A stretch of DNA of 64,000 nucleotides from Actinophytocola sp963826035 (GTDB lineage Bacteria > Actinomycetota > Actinomycetes > Mycobacteriales > Pseudonocardiaceae): contig CAWGVZ010000015.1 in the NCBI GenBank assembly GCA_963826035.1, positions 744,001-808,000 on the forward strand, written 5' to 3'. Position 1 is the stretch's first letter. Each line of letters begins with the position of its first letter. A program made the translations under genes and the position numbers. Below are positions 17,525 through 25,452 of this stretch, one piece after another. The notes below the pieces were generated by a model, which saw nothing but the letters and a program-made list of their open reading frames with translations, was not told the origin of the DNA and did no database searches.

Positions 17525-17560
17525 TTTGGACCACATACATATAGCAATATGTGGTCCAAA
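17525..17560. promoter_or_regulatory. 13-bp-arm palindrome in an AT-rich intergenic stretch
   Basis: TTTGGACCACATA (17525-17537) and TATGTGGTCCAAA (17548-17560) are exact complements around a 10-nt loop. It could be the LacI gene's terminator or an operator for the downstream LuxR gene. The low-GC setting (17470-17580) contrasts with the flanks. The rest of 17456-17717 shows no gene. Confidence 0.5.
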
Positions 17561-17717
17561 TCACACATGTATCTGAGGTTGTGTTGTACGTGGAGTGACG
17601 CGTCCGCGCTCTAGTGAAGTACTGGGGCAGCGGGGCGAAGTACCAACGGGGTTACCGCTGGACGGCGGTGCCAGTGCCGAGGGGGTTCGGCGCACAGTTG
17701 GTACACGAAGGGGGATC

Positions 17718-18392
17718 ATGTTCTCGAATCCCGGCCTGATGGCCGGCAGGGAACCCACCTCCGCTGTCATCGTCGCCATGCGGAACGACCTGGTGCGTGG
17801 CGGGGTCGAGCGGATGCTGCAGGCGCTGGGCGTGACCGGGGTGCACACGCGACGTGAGCTCGGCGGGCCCGCCGACGGGAGCCGGATCCTGGTCGCGCTG
17901 GTCAGCGAGATCGACGCGGCGGCCGCTCCGGAGCTGCGTGCCGCCGAGGAGGCGGGGACCAGGGTCCTGCTACTGCTGTCGGGGAACGGTGACGTCGCCG
18001 AGCTGTCCAGAATCCGTGCGCTGGGAATTCGCGGCGCGGGATTCCTGACGGTCGACGGCCTCGGCCAGGCCGACCTGTACGACGCGTTATCGAGAATGGA
18101 AAACGGCGAGGTTCCCATTCCGGCCGGGCTCGCCAGGAACCTGCTCGCGCTGGCCGAGCAGAACCCCGCCGCGGCGTCGGCCCGGCCCCGGTTGACCCCG
18201 CGGGAAAGCGAAGTGCTCGGGCTCATGGTCGAGGGCATGAGCAACAAGCAGATCGCCCGCCGGCTCCGGGTTTCCGATCACGGTGCCAAGCGCCATGTCG
18301 CCAATATCCTGGCGAAACTCGACGTCGCTAACCGGACTCTCGCCGTGGCGAAGGCATTGCGTGAAGGCCTCCACGAGTTGGACGAGGAATGA
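17718..18392 (+). CDS. NarL/LuxR-type response regulator with atypical receiver
   Basis: 224 residues from ATG 17718, preceded by GAAGGGGGA. The C-terminal LuxR HTH is clear (LTPRESEVLGLMVEGMSN, then KQIARRLRVSDHGAKRHV, residues about 160-215). The N-terminal part has a receiver-like length and pattern (AVIVAMRNDLVRGGVERML), but the segment where the phospho-accepting Asp should lie reads ILVALVSEI, and no Asp is obvious. It may therefore act without phosphorylation. Such regulators often control actinomycete secondary metabolism. It lies upstream of the haloperoxidase and AvrD operons but in its own unit. Confidence 0.82.
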   Translation: MFSNPGLMAGREPTSAVIVAMRNDLVRGGVERMLQALGVTGVHTRRELGGPADGSRILVALVSEIDAAAAPELRAAEEAGTRVLLLLSGNGDVAELSRIRALGIRGAGFLTVDGLGQADLYDALSRMENGEVPIPAGLARNLLALAEQNPAAASARPRLTPRESEVLGLMVEGMSNKQIARRLRVSDHGAKRHVANILAKLDVANRTLAVAKALREGLHELDEE

Positions 18393-18397
18393 AAGCG

Positions 18398-19012
18398 CTA
18401 CGAGTTGAGAGCCCCGGTGGCCGTCGGCGCGGCGAGCCGGCGCGCCGCGTGGACCACGGCGCTGCGCTGCCTGGCGCGCTCGTCGGCACCGTCGTCGGCG
18501 CGGCCGGTGAGCATCCGCACGACCTGGGGCACGGCGAACCACCACGCGGCCAGCGCGATGACCAGGAACACCAGGTGGTCGGCGTCCAGGTCGTCGGCGA
18601 GCGCGCCGTCGCGCTGGGCCGCCGTGAACGCGTCGACCTTGGCGCGGTAGTGCACGGCGCGCCGCTGCGGGTCGGGCACCCGGTCCGCGAAGGACAGCCC
18701 CTCCCAGTGCAGCAGCCGGGCCAGGTGCGGATGCTCGGCGTGGTAGTCGAACACGAGCCCGGCGAACTCGCCGACGTCCGCCTCGCGCAGCGACGTGAGG
18801 GGAACGGCCTCGGCGATCCGGATGAGCTCGTCCTCCAGGACCGCCGCGAACAGGCTCTCCTTGTCCCCGAAGTAGTGGTACAGGCGCTCCTTGTTGACCG
18901 AGGCGCGCCGCGCGATGCGGTCGACCGTGGTGCCGCTGAGCCCGTGGGCCGCGAACTCTTCGGTCGCGGCGGCTTTGAGCCTGCGCCGGGTTTCCTCGGT
19001 GTTCCACGCCAT
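18398..19012 (-). CDS. TetR-family repressor
   Basis: 204 residues from ATG 19010-19012. N-terminal TetR HTH: EFAAHGLSGTTVDRIARRA with VNKERLYHYFGDKESLF (residues 15-55). The C-terminal ligand-binding domain begins around residue 80. It is divergent from an MFS exporter gene with a clear palindrome between them, the usual layout for a repressor that responds to the exported or processed compound. Convergent with the LuxR gene, only 5 nt apart. Confidence 0.9.
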   Translation of the reverse strand: MAWNTEETRRRLKAAATEEFAAHGLSGTTVDRIARRASVNKERLYHYFGDKESLFAAVLEDELIRIAEAVPLTSLREADVGEFAGLVFDYHAEHPHLARLLHWEGLSFADRVPDPQRRAVHYRAKVDAFTAAQRDGALADDLDADHLVFLVIALAAWWFAVPQVVRMLTGRADDGADERARQRSAVVHAARRLAAPTATGALNS

Positions 19013-19068
19013 GGCAGAAGCATAACTCCAACCAAAGCGTTGACGATGCACTCGAGCCTCTCTAACCT

Positions 19069-19088
19069 CAACTCCAACGGTGGAGTTG
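19069..19088. promoter_or_regulatory. TetR operator between tetR and the MFS gene
   Basis: CAACTCCA-ACGG-TGGAGTTG, two exact 8-bp arms with a 4-nt spacer, 20 nt before the MFS start. A further partial copy, AACTCCAACC, lies at 19024-19033 next to the tetR start. The position fits repression of both promoters. Confidence 0.65.
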
Positions 19089-19107
19089 GATCGACAGGGG
19101 GCATCCG

Positions 19108-20328
19108 ATGACCGAGACCACCACCGGCCCGGCACTCGCCGTGGAACCGACCCTGCCCAGAACGACGATCGTGCTGCTCACCGCGGCGGTCGGGGCGGTC
19201 GTCGCGAACCTCTACTACGCCCAGCCGCTCGAGCACACGCTGGCGCGGGCGTTCGAGGTGTCCGACCGCTCCATCGGCCTCGCGGTCACCCTCATCCTCG
19301 TGGGTTACGCGATCGGCCTCGCCACGCTCGTCCCGCTCGGTGACCTGCTGGAACGCCGCCGGCTGATGGTCCCGATGCTGGCGTGCAACGTGGCCGGCCT
19401 CGTCGGGATGGCGGTGGCGCCCTGGTACCCGCTGTTCCTCGTGGCCGCCGGGGTGGTCGGCGTGACCTCGGTGGCGGTGCAGGTGATGGTGCCGTTCGCG
19501 GCCGAGCTGGCGCCGCCGGACCGGCGCGGACGCGTCATCAGCACGGTCATGAGCGGCCTGCTCATCGGCGTGCTGGTGTCCCGCACGGTGGCCGGGCTGA
19601 TCTCCGACCTCGCCGGCTGGCGGGCGGTGTTCTGGTTCGCCGCGGTGCTGACGGCGGCGATCACCGTGCTGCTGTGGCTGCGCCTTCCCGTGGTCGCCCC
19701 TCGGGTCACCATGCGGTACCCCTCGCTGCTCGGCTCCGTGCTCGCGCTGGTGCGCGACGAACCGGTGCTGCGGCTGCGGATGCTCTACGGCGGCCTGTGT
19801 TTCGCCTCCTTCAACGCGTTCTGGACGGCGTCGGGCTTCATGCTGGCCGACGGGCCGTACCGCTGGTCCCCGTCGGCCATCGGCCTGTTCGCACTCGTCG
19901 GGGTGGCCGGCGCGCTCGGCGCGCGGTTCGCCGGCCGGCTGGCCGACCGCGGCCGGGGACATGCCGCCACGGCGGGTTTTCTGGTCGCCACGGCGCTGTC
20001 CTACGGCCTGATCGTGCTCGGCCAGGACTGGCTGGTGGCCCTGGTCATCGGCGTCGCGATCATGGACCTGGGCGCCCAGGGCGTGCACATCAGCAACCAG
20101 AGCGTCATCTACGCGCTGCGGCCGCAGGCCCGGAACCGGATCAACACCGCGTACATGACCTTCTACTTCATCGCGGGATCGCTGGGCAGCGGGTTGTCGG
20201 CGCTGACCTATCCGGTCTTCGGCTGGACCGGCGTGAGCGTGCTCGGGTTCGCCCTGCCGGCCGTCGCCGCCGTCCTCTGGTTCGCCCGTTCTCGCACGGA
20301 AACCGTTACACCACTGGGGAGAAACTGA
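19108..20328 (+). CDS. MFS transporter, probable drug/metabolite exporter
   Basis: 406-residue, 12-segment major facilitator. The motif A region between TM2 and TM3 reads PLGDLLERRRL, and the second-half equivalent is FAGRLADRGRG. ANLYYAQPLEH near the N-terminus is shared with YnfM/arabinose-efflux-like members. Start ATG 19108. The stop overlaps the haloperoxidase ATG by 1 nt (TGATG), so the two are coupled. Function as an exporter is inferred from the TetR pairing. Confidence 0.88.
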   Translation: MTETTTGPALAVEPTLPRTTIVLLTAAVGAVVANLYYAQPLEHTLARAFEVSDRSIGLAVTLILVGYAIGLATLVPLGDLLERRRLMVPMLACNVAGLVGMAVAPWYPLFLVAAGVVGVTSVAVQVMVPFAAELAPPDRRGRVISTVMSGLLIGVLVSRTVAGLISDLAGWRAVFWFAAVLTAAITVLLWLRLPVVAPRVTMRYPSLLGSVLALVRDEPVLRLRMLYGGLCFASFNAFWTASGFMLADGPYRWSPSAIGLFALVGVAGALGARFAGRLADRGRGHAATAGFLVATALSYGLIVLGQDWLVALVIGVAIMDLGAQGVHISNQSVIYALRPQARNRINTAYMTFYFIAGSLGSGLSALTYPVFGWTGVSVLGFALPAVAAVLWFARSRTETVTPLGRN

Positions 20329-21893
20329 TGACAGAAGCAACAACGACCGTCCTCACCGAGGAACAGGATCACACGAACGAACGGTCCCGTGCCGGCCGGG
20401 AGGTCCGCCTGGAGGCGAGCCGCCGCGACTACCCGACCTTCATGCCGGAGCACCCCACCAACGGTGACGAGTCCGACTATCCATACCTGGCCAGTTACTC
20501 GAAGGGGTTACCGCACAACGAGTTCGGCGAGATGGACAGGCCGGCGTTCCGCGCGATGCTGCGCGCGTTCAGCTCCGGGCGGCCCCGTGACTTCGACAAG
20601 ATCCCACTCGGCATGCCCAACGCGCGCAAGCTGCTCGGTCCGCAGGGTGGCCTCGCGCTCGACCTCATGGGCCCCGACTCGCACGCGCTGGTCGTGCCGC
20701 CGGCACCGCGGATCGACGGCGAGCGCACGGCGGCGGAGATGGCCGAGCTGTACTGGATGGCACTGCTGCGCGATGTGGACTTCGCCGAACTCGAGAGCTC
20801 GCCCCTGGCGGCGGAGGCGGCGGCCGACCTGTCCACCTACGACGGTTACGCCGGGCCGAAGGAGAACGGGAAGGTCACGCCGCGCGTGCTCTTCCGCGGC
20901 GACGCCCGCGGCGACCGCGTCGGTCCGTTCATCTCCCAGTTCCTGCTGCAGACCGTGCAGTACGGGTGCTCGAGCATTCCGCAGCGGCTGGACACGGTCG
21001 AGACGGAGCTCGACTACGGCGCGACCTACACCGAGTGGCTCGCCCTTCAGCGCGGCGCGCCGCGCCCGACCCGGCGGGACTTCGTCAACACCCGATACAT
21101 CCAGACGCCGAGGGACATGGGCCACTACACCCACTTCGACGTGCTCTACCAGCCGTACCTGTACGCCGCGCTCATCCTGCTCGGCAAGCCGGGCTACCCG
21201 GCCGAGCTGCAGGACCGCGGCAATCCGTACCTGACCTCGGCCAACCAGGTGGGCTTTCCCACGTTCGGTACGCCGCACCTGGTCAGCGCGCTGGCCGAGG
21301 TGGCCCTTCGCGCGATCAAGCACACGGAGTTCCAGCAGTTCTTCGTGCACCGCAGGCTGCGGCCGGAGGAGCTGGCCGGACGCATCGAGGTCCAGCTGGC
21401 GCGGGACCCACACCGTTACGACGGGATGATCCACGACGACATCCTCGACTCAGCCGTGCTCGACCGGATCCGGACCAGGTACGGCACCGCCCTGCTGCCC
21501 CAGGGGTTCCCCGAGGGCTCGCCCATGAGCCCGGCGTACCAGAGTGGACACTCGACGGTCGCGGGCGCGTGCGTCACCGTGCTCAAGGCCTGGTTCAACG
21601 AGTCGGCCGTGATACCCGACCCGGTCACGCCGAGCAAGGACGGGACCGAGCTGGTTCCCTACACCGGCGCCGACGCCGGCCGCGTGACCGTCGGTGGCGA
21701 GCTGAACAAGCTCGCCGCGAACATCGGTGCCGGCCGGGCGATGGCGGGCGTGCACTACCGGAGCGACAACACCGAGGCGTACACGCTCGGCGAGACGATC
21801 GCCATCCGGATGCTGCGCGAGCAGAAGGCGACCCACATCGAGGACGGCGGCTTCACCATCACCCGCTTCGACGGCACCACCGTCACGATCTGA
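20328..21893 (+). CDS. Vanadium-dependent haloperoxidase, algal bromoperoxidase-like
   Basis: 521 residues. Vanadate-binding segments of the PAP2/haloperoxidase superfamily are visible: VHRRLRPEE with RIEV (near residue 340), AYQSGHSTVAGACVTVLKAW (near 405, containing the SGHS His) and NIGAGRAMAGVHYRSDN (near 470, with the vanadate-ligating His). GFPEGSPMSPAYQSGH and the HYRSDN ending are more like algal and cyanobacterial bromoperoxidases than fungal chloroperoxidase. No signal peptide, so cytoplasmic. It oxidises halide with H2O2 to halogenate electron-rich substrates. It sits in a TetR-controlled MFS-haloperoxidase-reductase operon that probably makes or detoxifies a halogenated metabolite. 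Confidence 0.88.
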   Translation: MTEATTTVLTEEQDHTNERSRAGREVRLEASRRDYPTFMPEHPTNGDESDYPYLASYSKGLPHNEFGEMDRPAFRAMLRAFSSGRPRDFDKIPLGMPNARKLLGPQGGLALDLMGPDSHALVVPPAPRIDGERTAAEMAELYWMALLRDVDFAELESSPLAAEAAADLSTYDGYAGPKENGKVTPRVLFRGDARGDRVGPFISQFLLQTVQYGCSSIPQRLDTVETELDYGATYTEWLALQRGAPRPTRRDFVNTRYIQTPRDMGHYTHFDVLYQPYLYAALILLGKPGYPAELQDRGNPYLTSANQVGFPTFGTPHLVSALAEVALRAIKHTEFQQFFVHRRLRPEELAGRIEVQLARDPHRYDGMIHDDILDSAVLDRIRTRYGTALLPQGFPEGSPMSPAYQSGHSTVAGACVTVLKAWFNESAVIPDPVTPSKDGTELVPYTGADAGRVTVGGELNKLAANIGAGRAMAGVHYRSDNTEAYTLGETIAIRMLREQKATHIEDGGFTITRFDGTTVTI

Positions 21894-21907
21894 GGGAGAC
21901 CCACGAG

Positions 21908-22897
21908 ATGGCGGTAGAACGGCGCGCGCTGGGCAGCCAGGGCCTGGAGGTCTCGGCCGTCGGCCTGGGCTGCATGGGAATGTCGTTCGGCTACGGCGCG
22001 GTCGAGGAGGGGCGGGCGATCGCCACGATCGACCGGGCGCTCGAACTGGGCGTCACCTTCCTCGACACGTCCGACCTCTATGGACCGAAGACGAACGAGG
22101 AACTGCTCGGCAGGGCGCTGGCCGGTCGCCGCGACGGTGTCGAGTTGGCGACCAAGTTCGGCTCCTACTCGCCGGACGATCCACCCCGCGTGCCGGACGG
22201 CAGGCCGGAGCATGTCCGACGGGCGCTGGACGCTTCGCTGCGCCGGCTCGGGGCCGACCACGTCGATCTGTACTACCAGCACCGGGTGGACCCGAAGGTA
22301 CCGATCGAGGAGACGGTCGGCGCGATGGGCGAGCTGGTGGCGGCCGGCAAGGTTCGATACCTGGGCCTGAGCGAGGCCTCGGCGCGGACCATCCGGCGCG
22401 CGCACGCGACGCACCCCATCTCGGCCGTGCAGAGCGAGTACTCGCTGTGGAGCAGGGACATGGAGGCGGAGGTGATCCCCACCCTGGCGGAGCTGGGCAT
22501 CGGGTTCGTCCCGTACAGCCCGTTGGGGCGGGGTTTCCTCACCGGGGCGATCTCCTCGGTCGACGACCTGGCGGCGAACGACTTCCGGCGTATCGCACCG
22601 CGGTTCTCGGCCGAGAACTTCGACCGCAACACCGTGCTGGTGGACCTGGTTCGCTCGATCGCGACCGCGAGGGGCACCACCGCCGCGCAGGTGGCGCTCG
22701 CTTGGGTGCTCGCCTCGGTGCCGGGCGCCGTGCCGATTCCCGGCACCACCAGGCCGGCGCGGGTGGGGGAGAACGCGGCCGCGCTCGAGGTCGAGCTCAC
22801 CGGCGAGGAAAAGCAGGTCCTCGACGAGGCCTTTCCGCCGGGCGTGGCGGCGGGCGCCCGTTATCCCGCGCCAATGATGGAATTTCTCGACGGCTGA
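21908..22897 (+). CDS. Aldo/keto reductase
   Basis: 329-residue (alpha/beta)8 NADPH-dependent oxidoreductase. The catalytic tetrad is visible: LDTSDLYGP (Asp, Tyr), LATKFGS (Lys) and YYQHRVD (His). C-terminal NADPH-binding segment IPGTTRPARVGENAAA. Start ATG 21908 after GGGAGACCCACGAG. Third gene of the MFS-haloperoxidase operon (14-nt gap) and followed by a terminator. Related to AKR11/13 members. Substrate unknown. Confidence 0.9.
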   Translation: MAVERRALGSQGLEVSAVGLGCMGMSFGYGAVEEGRAIATIDRALELGVTFLDTSDLYGPKTNEELLGRALAGRRDGVELATKFGSYSPDDPPRVPDGRPEHVRRALDASLRRLGADHVDLYYQHRVDPKVPIEETVGAMGELVAAGKVRYLGLSEASARTIRRAHATHPISAVQSEYSLWSRDMEAEVIPTLAELGIGFVPYSPLGRGFLTGAISSVDDLAANDFRRIAPRFSAENFDRNTVLVDLVRSIATARGTTAAQVALAWVLASVPGAVPIPGTTRPARVGENAAALEVELTGEEKQVLDEAFPPGVAAGARYPAPMMEFLDG

Positions 22898-22914
22898 CCG
22901 ACCGGACAATCGCC

Positions 22915-22941
22915 GTGCCCCGCGTCGCCGACGCGGGGCAC
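22915..22941 (+). terminator. Hairpin terminator after the aldo/keto reductase
   Basis: GTGCCCCGCGTC and its exact complement form a 12-bp stem with a GCC loop, 17 nt past the stop, followed by AGTCCATTT. 22942-23123 then holds the promoter region of the next operon. Confidence 0.8.
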
Positions 22942-23123
22942 AGTCCATTTCACCGCTCTTTACTCTCCGTAATTACTCGAAGCCTGGCCATCTGGTCATC
23001 TCCACTGGGGGTAGCACAAGTCGCACTCCACTGAGGCATTGGCGGGTTCGCATCGCGATTGTAGTTTTATCGTGCTTGCCAGTCTGGGTCGATGCTGCCC
23101 GAACCAACATGGGGGATCTTGTT

Positions 23124-24467
23124 GTGAGTCATTTTTTTCTGGATCGGATGAAACGTTTCGGCGCTGCCGCTGCGGTCATCTTCAACGCGCGTACGCACAG
23201 CTACGTGGACCTGCTGGCGGAGGTCGAGACCTGGCGGGAGTTCCTTGCCGGCAACGGAGTCATGCCTGGTCAGGTGGTGACGCTGGAGGGCCCGTCGTCG
23301 CCGTACGCCTGCGCGGGTCTGCTCGCGCTGATCGACCACGGCGTGATCGCCGTGCCACTTTCCGTACTGCCCGACGTCAAGCGCGTGGAATTCCACGAGG
23401 TGGCAGAAGTTGAAGTGACAATCACCGTGGATGAGCACGGAAATCGCCGGTGTGAGCACACCGGGCGGTGGGCCGAACACGAACTGTATTCCCGGCTTCG
23501 CGCGGCGGACCGGCCCGGTCTCGTGTTGTTCAGCTCCGGTACATCCGGACGTAGCAAGGCATCTGTTCTCGATTTCACCAAGGTTCTCGCGAAATACGGT
23601 GAGCCGAAGCGGCCGCAACGCATTCTGTCCTTCCTGAACCTGGACCACATCGGTGGCATCAACACGTTGTTCCACACGCTCGGCCAGGGCGGTGCGGTGG
23701 TCACGGTGGCCGACCGCACGCCGGACAGCGTGTTCGCCGCGATCGCCGAGCACCGGGTCGACGTGCTGCCGACCACGCCCACGTTCCTCAACATGGTGTT
23801 GATCTCCGGTGTCCTGGACCGGTACGCCACCGACTCGTTGAAGCTGATCACCTACGGCACCGAGCCCATGCCGCCGCTGACGCTCCAGCGGCTGGCCGAG
23901 ACCCTGCCCGGCATCCGGCTGAAGCAGACCTACGGACTGTCCGAACTGGGCATCCTGCCGACCCGGTCGAGGAGTGACGGGGAGCTGTGGATCAAGCTGG
24001 GGAACGCGGGGTTCGAGCACAAGATCGTCGACGGCGTGCTGTGGATCCGGTCGGACATGGCGATGCTCGGGTACCTGAACGCGCCGGCGCCGTTCGACGA
24101 GGACGGGTTCTTCAACACCCAGGACATGGTGGAGACCGACGGCGAGTACGTCCGGATCCTCGGGCGGCGCTCGGAGATCATCAACGTCGGCGGCGAGAAG
24201 GTCTACCCGACCGAGGTGGAGAACGTCCTGCTGGAGATCCCGAACATCGCCGAGGCGACCGTGTCCGGCCACGCGAGCCCGGTGACGGGGATGGTCGTGA
24301 AGGCGATCGTGCGGCTCGCGGATCCCGAGGACGAGTGGGCGGTGCGCCGGCGCGTGCGCGAGTACTGCAAGGGTCGGCTGGAGCGGTTCAAGGTGCCCGT
24401 GGTGGTCGAGGTGTCGACGCGGGCCCAGCACTCGGACCGCTTCAAGAAGATCCGGGGTGCGGCATGA
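23124..24467 (+). CDS. AMP-forming acyl ligase (ANL superfamily)
   Basis: About 447 residues. P-loop-like A3 motif LFSSGTSGRSKAS (near residue 145), A5 TYGLSELG, A7 GFFNTQDMVETDG and A8 ILGRRSEIINVGGEKVYPTEVE. The A10 region ends FKKIRGAA without a clearly conserved catalytic Lys context, so ligation efficiency is uncertain. GTG 23124 has GGGGGA 7 nt before it. ATG 23109 in the same frame lacks a ribosome site. It probably activates an acyl group and loads the ACP two genes downstream. First gene of a five-gene operon in which every junction overlaps. Confidence 0.85.
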   Translation: MSHFFLDRMKRFGAAAAVIFNARTHSYVDLLAEVETWREFLAGNGVMPGQVVTLEGPSSPYACAGLLALIDHGVIAVPLSVLPDVKRVEFHEVAEVEVTITVDEHGNRRCEHTGRWAEHELYSRLRAADRPGLVLFSSGTSGRSKASVLDFTKVLAKYGEPKRPQRILSFLNLDHIGGINTLFHTLGQGGAVVTVADRTPDSVFAAIAEHRVDVLPTTPTFLNMVLISGVLDRYATDSLKLITYGTEPMPPLTLQRLAETLPGIRLKQTYGLSELGILPTRSRSDGELWIKLGNAGFEHKIVDGVLWIRSDMAMLGYLNAPAPFDEDGFFNTQDMVETDGEYVRILGRRSEIINVGGEKVYPTEVENVLLEIPNIAEATVSGHASPVTGMVVKAIVRLADPEDEWAVRRRVREYCKGRLERFKVPVVVEVSTRAQHSDRFKKIRGAA

Positions 24468-25195
24468 CCGGCACCGACCGGGTGGCCGTGGTGAGCGGCG
24501 GCAGCCGGGGGCTGGGTGCGGTGCTCGTGGAGCGCCTGCTGAAGGACGGGTGGCGGGTCGCGACGTTCAGCCGGAGCACGAACCCGTTCGTGGAGCGGGT
24601 CGCGGCGAACGCGGGGGAGAACTTCCTGTGGCGGCAGGCGGATCTCTGCGATCCCCAGTCGCTGCGGGAGTTCGTGGCGACCGTGCGGCGTACGTTCGGG
24701 CGGGTCGACCTGCTGATCAACAATGCGGGCGTCCTGCACCAGGAGCTGTTGTTGACGACCTCGGTCAAGAAGATCGACACGTTGCTCGCCGCGAACCTGG
24801 TCGCGCCGATCACGCTCGCCCAGGCCTGTGCGAGGGCGATGACCGGCACCGGCGGCGCGATCGTCACCGTGTCGTCGATCAACGCGATCCGCGGCCATCG
24901 CGGCGTCGCCGTCTACTCGGCCGCCAAGGCGGGCCTGGACGGCTTCAGCCGCAGCCTCGCCCGTGAGCTCGGCCCGCTCAACATCCGGGTCAACTCGGTG
25001 GTGCCCGGCTTCTTCGACACGGAGATGACCGAGGACGTCACCGAGAACAACCGGGAACGCATTCAACGCCGCACGCCGCTCGGCCGGCTGGCGGACATCA
25101 ACGAGGTGGCCGACGCGACGCTGTTTCTTTGCTCGCCGGCGTCCTCGTTCATTACCGGACAGACACTCGTAGTCGATGGGGGAATCACATGCTGA
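24464..25195 (+). CDS. FabG-like short-chain dehydrogenase/reductase
   Basis: 243 residues. Cofactor motif SGGSRGLGAVL at the N-terminus, NNAGV near residue 85, catalytic Ser in TVSSINAIRG and YSAAK (Tyr/Lys). Ends with the classical ITGQTLVVDGG. Such FabG homologues interconvert 3-ketoacyl and 3-hydroxyacyl thioesters. Next to an ACP gene, an acyl-ACP substrate is likely. ATG overlaps the ligase stop (ATGA), and its own stop overlaps the ACP start by 7 nt. Confidence 0.92.
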   Translation: MTGTDRVAVVSGGSRGLGAVLVERLLKDGWRVATFSRSTNPFVERVAANAGENFLWRQADLCDPQSLREFVATVRRTFGRVDLLINNAGVLHQELLLTTSVKKIDTLLAANLVAPITLAQACARAMTGTGGAIVTVSSINAIRGHRGVAVYSAAKAGLDGFSRSLARELGPLNIRVNSVVPGFFDTEMTEDVTENNRERIQRRTPLGRLADINEVADATLFLCSPASSFITGQTLVVDGGITC

Positions 25196-25452
25196 CCAAT
25201 ACCGAGGCCAGGGCAACCGTGCTGGAGGAGATCGAGAGCCTGCTGCTCGAGGACAACGACGAGCCGGTGACGTTGACCGGCGCCGAGACGGTGGCCGAGC
25301 TGGCGCTCAACTCGCTCTCGCTCGCCCGGCTGATCATCGTGCTGGAGTCGTCGTTCGGCGTCGACCCGTTCACCAGCGGAGACCTGGTGATCTCGGACAT
25401 GCGGTCGGTGAACGACCTGGTGGCCGCGTACGAGGGCGCGGTGCGGCGATGA
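25189..25452 (+). CDS. Acyl carrier protein
   Basis: 87 residues, acidic and helical. The phosphopantetheine site is AELALNSLSLARLIIVLE (LNSLSL in place of the usual G-x-DSL), with the Ser near residue 41. The flanking pattern SSFGVDPF and MRSVNDLVAAYE fits helices III and IV of PKS/NRPS-type carrier proteins. Start ATG 25189 overlaps the SDR stop. It is a free-standing carrier between the SDR and the AvrD-like gene, presumably holding the acyl intermediate they process. Confidence 0.85.
   Translation: MLTNTEARATVLEEIESLLLEDNDEPVTLTGAETVAELALNSLSLARLIIVLESSFGVDPFTSGDLVISDMRSVNDLVAAYEGAVRR

Noticed and set aside
20966..21893. Separate gene frame inside the haloperoxidase region
   Set aside because: Different frame with no domain similarity until the true aldo/keto reductase start at 21908.
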